Shown here piece by piece: positions 57,856 to 64,000 of a stretch of 64,000 bases of DNA (its first letter is position 1; each line of letters starts with the position of its first letter). Made by a program: the position numbers and the translations under genes. The notes beneath the pieces were generated by a model that saw nothing but the letters and a program-made list of their open reading frames with translations, was not told where the DNA came from and made no database searches. Origin of the DNA: Acetobacterium malicum subsp. dehalogenans DSM 11527 (GTDB lineage: Bacteria; Bacillota; Clostridia; Eubacteriales; Eubacteriaceae); contig NZ_AXAC01000007.1 in assembly GCF_000472665.1 (NCBI RefSeq), positions 62,001-126,000 on the forward strand. The letters run 5' to 3'.

Positions 57856-60582
57856 TTATTTCAAGGCTTCTAAACCTTCAAGTACTTTTTCGGGATAAGC
57901 TGGCAAATGCTTGATGCGAACGCCACAGGCATTGAAAATCGCATTTGCGATCGAAGCATGTGGTGCTGATAATGGCATTTCACCAGAGCCAGCAGCGCCG
58001 TATGGCCCCAATGGACGCGGTGTTTCCTGATGAATCAGGACGATTTCGTCAGGAACATCTTTCACTTGCGGAATCCCGCATGCAGTTAAGGTTGTGTGTT
58101 TTTGAATATCTTCAAAGTCTTCACTTAAGGCTAAACCAATCCCCTGGGTTAAGCCACCCCATAACTGGCCTTCAAGAACAGTTTTATTGGTAATGGTTCC
58201 GCAGTCTGATACAAGGGTCAATTTATCGACATTGGTTTTACCGGTGGTGGTATCAACCGAAACTTCTGACAATAACACCCCGTACATATAAACTGGGAAT
58301 GGATTTCCCTGGCTGGTTTCAACCGATGGCGCTGTACAAGGAGCTGTCCAAACGCCTTCATAGCGTAATGGCAAACCTTCAGCGACCATTTCATCGTAGG
58401 TTCTAAAGCTACCATCATCTTTTTTCATAGCTGCCAGTAAGTTTTCACAACCCACTTTAATAGCGTTTCCAGTCATTACATTTGAACGACTTCCGCCTGC
58501 TGGTCCACTGTTTGGTGTCAATTTCATGTTATTCATGACCAGTTTGATCTGTTCGGGTTTAATTCCTAACGGTCGCAGTGTTTCATGAGCAAATGTCAAT
58601 GTTCCCATATCAGCGCCCTGGCCATGGTCTTCCCATGAATCCCCGACGGTAACGCCATCTTTAGTTAATTCGATCCACATTTCAGAGGAGTCTGGGCCAT
58701 CAAGACCACAACCATAGATATTCAGCGAGATCCCAACGCCGTGTTTGATATCTCCGCCCTCTGCGTTCAGAGCTTCAGCTTTAGCTTTAGCGGCCTGATA
58801 AATCGGTCGGATCGTATCAATGGCCTGTGGTAATGCAATAACATCTGGTTCGCAACCTTGTGGTGTGGTGTCGCCTTCGCGATATACATTTTTATAACGA
58901 AGTTCCAAGGGGTCTTCACCCATTTGATATGCCAGCATATCAATTAAGGTTTCAGATGCAAATAAACTCTGTGGTGAGCCATAACCTCTAAATGCCGAGC
59001 CCCAGGCATGGTTGGTGGCAACCGTTCGGCCTTCACCGCGGATATTGGGAATATTATAACCAGCACCGATAAATTGCGAGCCACGAGTAGTTACCAGATC
59101 ACCGAATTCGCAATATGGACCATGATCCACTGACCAGTCCGTTTCCATCGCTTTCAGGATACCATTTTCGTCGGCTCCCATTTTTACATTCATAAAGAAT
59201 GGCGAACGTTTTCCGGTGTAGGTGATTTGTTGGTACATGCTGAATTCCAGGAATACCGGTCTTTTGGTAACCAATGCGGCCACACCCAGCAAACCTTCGA
59301 TGGTTGGGCTAAATTTATAGCCGAATGTTCCCCCAGTTGGGTTTTGAACGATAAAATATTTAGTCGGATCAACACCAATGGCTTCAGCTGTCATTAGCTG
59401 ATGGAAATGAAGAGCAATACTCTTGGAATGTACCATCAGGTTATCTTCTTCGTCAAAGTATGCAAATCCAACATCTGGTTCTAATGGTAAATGTGGTTGA
59501 CGGCCAACATAGAAGTCATCTTCAATGATATTTGGCAGTTTTTCCATTAATGGCGCGGGATCATCGCCCTTCACGATATTGGTTTTGAAATAAACATTTG
59601 GTGTGCCAGGATGAATTTCGATAGCATCATCGGCCATAGCCGCCGGCGCGCTCATATATGGTAATAGTTCTTCAACTTCAACAACAACTTTTGCAGCGGC
59701 TGCTTCTGCCTGTTCCGGGGTATCGGCCAATACCATGGCGATGGCATCCCCAAACTGGAAGATTTTTTTATCATTTAAAATCGGACGTTCCAGACCATCC
59801 CCTAAATTCGTAGGGAATGCTAAACCGTTAATGCGGTTGGTTCCGGGAACATCTTTAGCAGTGATAACTTTGAATACACCTTCCATTTTTTCTGCTTCAG
59901 AGGTATCAACAGAAATAAGATTGGCATGAGAAACCTGAGCCTGAACCAATTTGATGTGCAAAGTGTTTTCAGGCAGTTTTAATCCTAAATCTGCGCCAAA
60001 GTCCCAGGTACCGGTAACTTTTGCCAGGGCTGAAGGACGGGCCATATTTGAACCCATGATGGATGCGCCATCTTTTAACTGGAACCACAGGTCTTCTTTT
60101 GCAATTTCGCCGCGCATTAGTTTTGCTGCGTCCATAACCGCATCGACAATGGGGATATAACCAGTACAACGACAAACATTTCGATGTTTCTGGAACCACG
60201 CCCGAACTTCTTCACGGGTTGGACTGGCATTTTCTTCTAGTAATGCTTTTGCCGAAACAATAAAACCAGGTGAGCAGAAACCGCACTGAGCAGCCCCATT
60301 GACCATCCATGCCAATTGCAATGGGTGTAAATTTTCATGCGTTCCAACGCCTTCAATGGTGATGATTTCAGACTCGTCGTCAACCCGTTTCATTTTCATA
60401 ACACAGGATCGCACTACCTTGCCATTTAAAATAACTGAACAGGCTCCACATTCTGCTTTGCCGCAACCAATCTTTGTTCCGGTTAACCCCTGCTGTTTTC
60501 TGATTAAATTTGCCAGGGTAGTTTCCGGATCAACAATTACCGTCCTTTGAATCCCGTTAATGAACAATGTCTTTTTTTCCAC
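57856..60582 (-). CDS. Molybdenum hydroxylase, single-chain aldehyde oxidoreductase type (Mop-like)
   Basis: This 908-residue protein has nearly the size and cysteine numbering of Desulfovibrio gigas Mop. Cys40/45/48/60 bind the plant-type [2Fe-2S] cluster; Cys100/103/137/139 bind the second cluster; two Moco domains follow. Glu868 in GSGEMPLSAPH is the catalytic base; NPTGGTFGYKFSPTIEG and AFRGYGSPQSLFASE are Moco-pocket segments. No FAD domain is present, so electrons leave through the Fe-S clusters to an external acceptor. GTG start at 60582 behind AAGGAGG. The substrate may be an aldehyde or an N-heterocycle. Confidence 0.92.
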   Translation of the reverse strand: MEKKTLFINGIQRTVIVDPETTLANLIRKQQGLTGTKIGCGKAECGACSVILNGKVVRSCVMKMKRVDDESEIITIEGVGTHENLHPLQLAWMVNGAAQCGFCSPGFIVSAKALLEENASPTREEVRAWFQKHRNVCRCTGYIPIVDAVMDAAKLMRGEIAKEDLWFQLKDGASIMGSNMARPSALAKVTGTWDFGADLGLKLPENTLHIKLVQAQVSHANLISVDTSEAEKMEGVFKVITAKDVPGTNRINGLAFPTNLGDGLERPILNDKKIFQFGDAIAMVLADTPEQAEAAAAKVVVEVEELLPYMSAPAAMADDAIEIHPGTPNVYFKTNIVKGDDPAPLMEKLPNIIEDDFYVGRQPHLPLEPDVGFAYFDEEDNLMVHSKSIALHFHQLMTAEAIGVDPTKYFIVQNPTGGTFGYKFSPTIEGLLGVAALVTKRPVFLEFSMYQQITYTGKRSPFFMNVKMGADENGILKAMETDWSVDHGPYCEFGDLVTTRGSQFIGAGYNIPNIRGEGRTVATNHAWGSAFRGYGSPQSLFASETLIDMLAYQMGEDPLELRYKNVYREGDTTPQGCEPDVIALPQAIDTIRPIYQAAKAKAEALNAEGGDIKHGVGISLNIYGCGLDGPDSSEMWIELTKDGVTVGDSWEDHGQGADMGTLTFAHETLRPLGIKPEQIKLVMNNMKLTPNSGPAGGSRSNVMTGNAIKVGCENLLAAMKKDDGSFRTYDEMVAEGLPLRYEGVWTAPCTAPSVETSQGNPFPVYMYGVLLSEVSVDTTTGKTNVDKLTLVSDCGTITNKTVLEGQLWGGLTQGIGLALSEDFEDIQKHTTLTACGIPQVKDVPDEIVLIHQETPRPLGPYGAAGSGEMPLSAPHASIANAIFNACGVRIKHLPAYPEKVLEGLEALK

Positions 60583-60635
60583 GTGAAATCCTCCTTAAAA
60601 TATTAAAAACTATTTACTCTATATGGATGCAAAAA

Positions 60636-61658
60636 TCAACCTTTTCCAAATCCGCAATTGGGATAGTGACATACCGGACAGGTGGAACAGAGTCCCCCAT
60701 GCCCCAGTTTGGATATGTCTTTGGGGGTTAATCTTTCGCCTACCATCAACTTAGGTACCACCAAATCAAAAACGGTTCGGTGGCTGTACATAATGCAACC
60801 GGGTAATCCCAGCACTGGAATATCACCCAGATATGAAAGCAAAAACATCGCACCAGGCAACGTGGGTGCACCATAAGAGACAAACTTCGCCCCGGTTTTC
60901 CCGATTCCTTCCGGCGTGACATCGTCAGGATCGACCGACATTCCGCCAGTTACGGTGATAATATCAGCCCCTTCTGCTATTAAACCCAGGATACACTCAG
61001 CAATCATGTCCGAGTCATCCCGGGAAAAAACCTGTTTAAATACCTCCGAGTCAAGTTCGGCAAATTTTTCTCTGATCACATCTCCGAACTTGTCTTCGAT
61101 CCGGCCATAAAAAATCTCATTGCCGGTGGTAACGACTCCTACTTTGAATTTTTTCAGTGGTAGCACTTCAACGATCGGCTTACTTCTTGCACATAATTCT
61201 TCCATCTTGATCAGTTTTTCATTTTCGATGGAAAGTGGGATGATCCGGGTTGAGCCAACCAGAGTTCCTTTGGTTACCATGGTATCGGTATGAAGGGTGG
61301 CCATCATCATCTCGCCCAGTTCGTTGATCTCCTGAAGAACCGGCACGTTTATTTTAAGTAGTCCCGATTGAGTTGCGGTCATCGTCACTTTTCCTTCGGA
61401 TGCGCCGACGTATTCAACTCCAATTCCTGAGGCCGCTTGTCCCAATCTTAGAGCTGCATCGTCTTCATGGATTGTCCCATCATTGAACTCAATAATGGCA
61501 ATGTGTTCTTTTCCCATGTTCAATAATCGGGGAATGTCTTCTTCCTGCACAATATGCCCCTTCTTAAATGCTGCTCCTTTAAACTCCCCAGGGATAATCT
61601 GGGTCATATCATGTGCCAGGAACATACCCACTGATTCGCGAACAGGTACTACCTTCAT
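60636..61658 (-). CDS. MoeA/MoaB-like molybdopterin-binding protein with Cys-rich tail
   Basis: This 340-residue protein contains the MPT-binding fold: VGVVTTGNEIFYGRIEDKFGDVI, DIITVTGGMSVDPDDVTPEGI, and GAPTLPGAMFLLSYLGDIPVLGLPGC. The N-terminal part (REVGM-like RESVGMFLAHDMTQIIPGEFKG) resembles MoeA domains. The C-terminus adds LCSTCPVCHYPNCGFGKG, a four-Cys cluster not found in ordinary MoeA. It probably handles molybdopterin or molybdenum insertion for the hydroxylase encoded 53 bp downstream. Ribosome site GGAGGAA. Confidence 0.85.
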   Translation of the reverse strand: MKVVPVRESVGMFLAHDMTQIIPGEFKGAAFKKGHIVQEEDIPRLLNMGKEHIAIIEFNDGTIHEDDAALRLGQAASGIGVEYVGASEGKVTMTATQSGLLKINVPVLQEINELGEMMMATLHTDTMVTKGTLVGSTRIIPLSIENEKLIKMEELCARSKPIVEVLPLKKFKVGVVTTGNEIFYGRIEDKFGDVIREKFAELDSEVFKQVFSRDDSDMIAECILGLIAEGADIITVTGGMSVDPDDVTPEGIGKTGAKFVSYGAPTLPGAMFLLSYLGDIPVLGLPGCIMYSHRTVFDLVVPKLMVGERLTPKDISKLGHGGLCSTCPVCHYPNCGFGKG

Positions 61659-61724
61659 ATTGTTTCCTCCATTAGCTTGATCTGTATCATTTTCACTGTG
61701 TTACTGATGATGGTTGTAATATAC

Positions 61725-61741
61725 AGCAATAAACGTGCCAA
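61725..61741 (-). promoter_or_regulatory. Consensus sigma-54 (-24/-12) promoter
   Basis: Minus strand TTGGCAC (61741-61735), 5 bp, TTGCT (61729-61725): the textbook RpoN arrangement with exact GG and GC spacing. It lies about 67 bp before the MoeA-like gene and immediately after the upstream terminator's T-run. The activator encoded at 46408 is the obvious candidate. Confidence 0.88.
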
Positions 61742-61743
61742 AT

Positions 61744-61769
61744 AAAAAAAAGCCTGTTTGAAGGCTTTC
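61744..61769 (-). terminator. Intrinsic terminator abutting the sigma-54 promoter
   Basis: AAGCCT (61750-61755) and AGGCTT (61762-61767) with a 6-nt loop, followed on the minus strand by a run of T. It would end transcripts from the lipoprotein operon and insulate the hydroxylase genes. Confidence 0.75.
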
Positions 61770-61947
61770 TTCTTTATCTTCCACTCTTGTTTGTGTATAT
61801 TTTGATCAGTGATCGGAAATAAATTGTTCGTTAATTGATCATTTGATCTTTTTTCGAACATAATTATCAATTCATTTTGAACAGTCAAAGGTATTTATTT
61901 GCCTTTTCCCAGTAAATGCTCAATTATTAATATGTCTTCTTGTCTTT

Positions 61948-63408
61948 TTATACCTGCTCATTTTTTATAATCATATAGGGAACGATCATATCTTCGTAAC
62001 AGATCCTGCCATGGGTCCCCCCTGAACCACTTGGATGGAGCCCATGGTCAGCGGTAATGATGATTGTTCCCCTAAAATCGCGGGTCAGTTCCTGGACCAT
62101 TTTGTCCACTTCGTAAATTTGCTCCATTGCCTCCCGGGAATAAGGGCCATAGGTGGTCGCATCATCATCAATGCTATGAAAATGGGTGAAGATCAGTTGG
62201 TTTTTTGTGCTAATTGCTTTTTTGGTGTTCTCAAAAACATTCCTATCCTGGTCACCCTCATTGACAGAAAGGACCGGTTCGATGGAGGTGTTGAGCATTT
62301 TGACATCGCCTTCGATATAAACGGCCGTTTTGTTGAGTACCCGGGCTTTATCAAAAATATCTGTACCGTTAAAATCCATCACTTCCCGGTTGTTAATCCC
62401 ATTGCTGTTGGGAAGTGTTCCGGTGATCATGGCCGCCAGTCCCGCCGGAGAAATCGGCGGGTAAACTGATAAAGCCGGCTGAGCGGGCAAACTGGATAAA
62501 TAAGGAGCTTTACCCTGTTCCCCTGCCATTTTCAGCATTGTCCAACCCAGACCATCCAACTCAATGACCATCACATCACTGCCTTTTTCCAGTTGATGGA
62601 TGGCATCCGGGGCCACGTCGGTAATCGAAAACCGCGGTGGATCGCCGAGAACTCCAGCGACATCGGTGATCGTTGTCAGATCCGAGGCCGTGTAGTTGAT
62701 CCCGGTCGCACTGATTTCAAAATAGTTTTTATCGCTCACCTTATCGAATTTGATGCTTCCATCCCGTCCAAATACCGCGATTTCAGCCTGAAAATCGAGC
62801 AGATCTTCGGGTAAAACCTGCTTGTGGGTGGTGTAAACAGTCACTGTTTTTCCATTAATTTCAGACTGACCTTCAAAAATTCGCTTTTCGGTGAAGCCAT
62901 TCAGGTACAAATTGCCGGCCGTGGTGCTCCGGTAGCCACTTTTGTCATCAATTCCGATAGCCTTTTTGTCTTCATCCAGATCAGTCGAAATCACGATGAT
63001 GCCACTCAGATTTTTGATCTGACTGGAGATGGGATGGCGGGTATTGATCAATTCCCAGTCATAACGATTTGAATAGCTCAGATGACAGTCACTGAGATCA
63101 TTTCCGTTTATTTTGGAAGACAACCCATCTGCCCCGATTAACAACAGATCATAACTGGTTGATCGGGGTTGGGCTGAAGCGATCACCTTTTCCAGGGCAA
63201 TTGTGGTATAATTTTTTTCATCTTTGGTAACCCGCTTGATCGGATAACCCATCATGGTATTGATGGTCAATGGCGTTTCGACATCCCCACCGATTGTAAA
63301 GCTTTCGGGATACTCGCCGCCCAAGCCCTGATAATCACATCCGGAAAGAATGAAAATGAGCAATATCAAGGGTATCATAATCCGGATTTTTTTTAAATAA
63401 CCGGTCAT
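61948..63408 (-). CDS. Alkaline phosphatase/phosphodiesterase-superfamily lipoprotein
   Basis: This 486-residue protein has a lipoprotein signal (LIFILSGC). The C-terminal half shows a phosphodiesterase core: VMVIELDGLGWTML near the metal/nucleophile site, YPPISPAGLAAMITGTLPNSNGINNRE, IFTHFHSIDDDATTYGPYS and IITADHGLHPSGSGGTHG with metal-binding Asp and His residues. The N-terminal half (about 40-270) is unassigned. It likely cleaves a phosphoester or sulfoester outside the cell. It starts 8 bp after the next gene's stop, in one operon. Confidence 0.8.
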   Translation of the reverse strand: MTGYLKKIRIMIPLILLIFILSGCDYQGLGGEYPESFTIGGDVETPLTINTMMGYPIKRVTKDEKNYTTIALEKVIASAQPRSTSYDLLLIGADGLSSKINGNDLSDCHLSYSNRYDWELINTRHPISSQIKNLSGIIVISTDLDEDKKAIGIDDKSGYRSTTAGNLYLNGFTEKRIFEGQSEINGKTVTVYTTHKQVLPEDLLDFQAEIAVFGRDGSIKFDKVSDKNYFEISATGINYTASDLTTITDVAGVLGDPPRFSITDVAPDAIHQLEKGSDVMVIELDGLGWTMLKMAGEQGKAPYLSSLPAQPALSVYPPISPAGLAAMITGTLPNSNGINNREVMDFNGTDIFDKARVLNKTAVYIEGDVKMLNTSIEPVLSVNEGDQDRNVFENTKKAISTKNQLIFTHFHSIDDDATTYGPYSREAMEQIYEVDKMVQELTRDFRGTIIITADHGLHPSGSGGTHGRICYEDMIVPYMIIKNEQV

Positions 63409-63416
63409 TTTTTCAC

Positions 63417-64000
63417 CTACACAACCGCTTTAATGAAGAGCAATCCTTTCACCGAAACAGCATCTGGCCCTTCAAACACACCATCAACACCACCGTCAGA
63501 AAGCGTTAAAAGCCCCTTCTTTAGCTCTTCCAGGGAAATTTCCGTTTCGTTCCCATCGGAACCCGTCAGCTTGTATCTGGCTGCTTCCCTGATTTTCAGC
63601 TCCTGGAATATTTTGTCGATGGCTACTCCGGATTTTCCATTCATGGTGGTGGTGCCATATTTTTCCTGTGCTTTTGAAACACTCAAAATCAGATCTTTTC
63701 CCAGCTTATTATAAAGCATATCCTTCATCCGCATCCCTTCTGGAAGATCGGGACCAATAAACATTGGCGCATTCTCGCCGGTAATTTTAATATACTGGTT
63801 TTTATAAAGATCATAATTTTCGGTTCGCGCCCAGCCATCCATTCCGGCCACATCCACTGTCTCAGTTTTTGTAGCGCCGGTTTTTTCTAATAGCTGACTG
63901 GTTGGAACAGCCTGATCAATGGCATCATAATACTTGTAGGTTTCCGGTGTACACATCAAAACTGCCGTTTCCAGCATGGCTAGATTTTCAGTTTCGACCT
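63417..64000 (-). CDS. Unknown protein, C-terminal part (5' end outside window)
   Basis: The frame stays open to the window edge, so an ATG at 63977 is probably internal. About 194 residues are visible. They include GMDGWARTENYDLYKNQYIKI, FIGPDLPEGMRMKDMLYNKLG and DKIFQELKIREAARYKLTGSDG, with EISLEELKKGLL resembling substrate-binding loops of oxidoreductase-like extracellular domains (for example the molybdopterin-binding-like fold), but I cannot name the family. It is immediately upstream of the phosphodiesterase-like lipoprotein gene, suggesting joint export-side function. Confidence 0.6.
   Translation of the reverse strand, partial: VETENLAMLETAVLMCTPETYKYYDAIDQAVPTSQLLEKTGATKTETVDVAGMDGWARTENYDLYKNQYIKITGENAPMFIGPDLPEGMRMKDMLYNKLGKDLILSVSKAQEKYGTTTMNGKSGVAIDKIFQELKIREAARYKLTGSDGNETEISLEELKKGLLTLSDGGVDGVFEGPDAVSVKGLLFIKAVV

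Noticed and set aside
61655-61888. Minus-strand open frame of 77 codons before the MoeA-like gene
   Set aside because: It runs through the intrinsic terminator and the sigma-54 promoter, is rich in Lys/Ile/Asn from AT-rich DNA and has no recognisable motif.
57577-61947. Molybdenum cofactor riboswitch near the hydroxylase genes
   Set aside because: The gaps are short and filled by terminators, the sigma-54 promoter and an inverted repeat; no Moco-riboswitch-like multi-stem structure was apparent by eye.
1-64000. Mobile elements, prophage, CRISPR or tRNA genes
   Set aside because: No transposase or integrase motifs, no regularly spaced repeats and no tRNA-like cloverleaf were seen on either strand.

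Overview
The window looks like chromosome of an anaerobic, low-to-mid GC Firmicute, most likely an acetogenic member of the Eubacteriaceae close to Acetobacterium. This is inferred from gene content: an ATP-driven 2-hydroxyacyl-CoA dehydratase system, corrinoid methyltransferases with a RACo-type activator, ferredoxin-linked 2-oxoacid oxidation and a Desulfovibrio-type molybdenum hydroxylase. Sigma-A promoters are close to consensus and Shine-Dalgarno sites are strong. No transposase, phage gene, CRISPR array, tRNA or rRNA was seen.

Layout. (1) 1-6059, plus strand: tail of an iron alcohol dehydrogenase, a CooC-like ATPase, two 2-hydroxyacyl-CoA dehydratase-family proteins, their activase, a 55-residue membrane peptide and a protein resembling the middle domain of acetyl-CoA synthase. 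(2) 6337-15379: a sulfur-regulated glutamine amidotransferase, a methionine-type ABC importer (metQNI) behind a 10-codon leader containing Cys-Cys, a four-subunit 2-oxoacid:ferredoxin oxidoreductase, an acyl-CoA ligase and an aminotransferase. (3) 15409-37120: sulfur metabolism. It holds three Cys/Met-metabolism PLP enzymes of the cystathionine gamma-synthase family, a MalY-type lyase, two cysteine-synthase-family enzymes, MetA, an IscU-E1-E1 fusion, a CymR-like regulator and an IscS-TtcA-TcdA operon. Embedded in it is a six-gene corrinoid methyltransferase operon (26098-32448). (4) 37125-45096, minus: a two-component system, a CC-motif protein, CopZ, CopA and cupredoxin-like proteins, forming a copper-handling locus. 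(5) 45272-61658, minus: two XdhC proteins, a sigma-54 activator, MocA-HD, a Tes/TrsS-like radical SAM protein, an AMP-forming ligase, a methyltransferase, a C-GCAxxG-C-C protein, a zinc-ribbon protein, a large FAD/Fe-S oxidoreductase, a molybdenum hydroxylase and a MoeA-like protein. (6) 61948-64000: a phosphodiesterase-like lipoprotein and a partial unknown protein.

Two themes stand out. First, five promoters (amidotransferase, metQ, O-acetylhomoserine sulfhydrylase, corrinoid operon, cysK-cymR) share one design: a TTGACA-like -35, a 17-bp spacer, a TATAAT-like -10, and an AAA(T/A)CATATA-type element directly downstream of the -10. The CymR-like protein is the natural candidate regulator. 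Because the corrinoid operon carries this element, its methyl donor is probably a methylated sulfur compound, demethylated during sulfur limitation and feeding methyl groups to C1 metabolism.

Second, the 45272-61658 region is a maturation and electron-transfer cluster around a Desulfovibrio-type molybdenum hydroxylase. A textbook sigma-54 promoter (TTGGCAC-N5-TTGCT) precedes the MoeA-like/hydroxylase pair, and a sigma-54 activator is encoded in the neighbouring operon. Several of these proteins match, as far as I remember, NCBI families named after Desulfovibrio DVU_1551-1557, whose pathway is not established.
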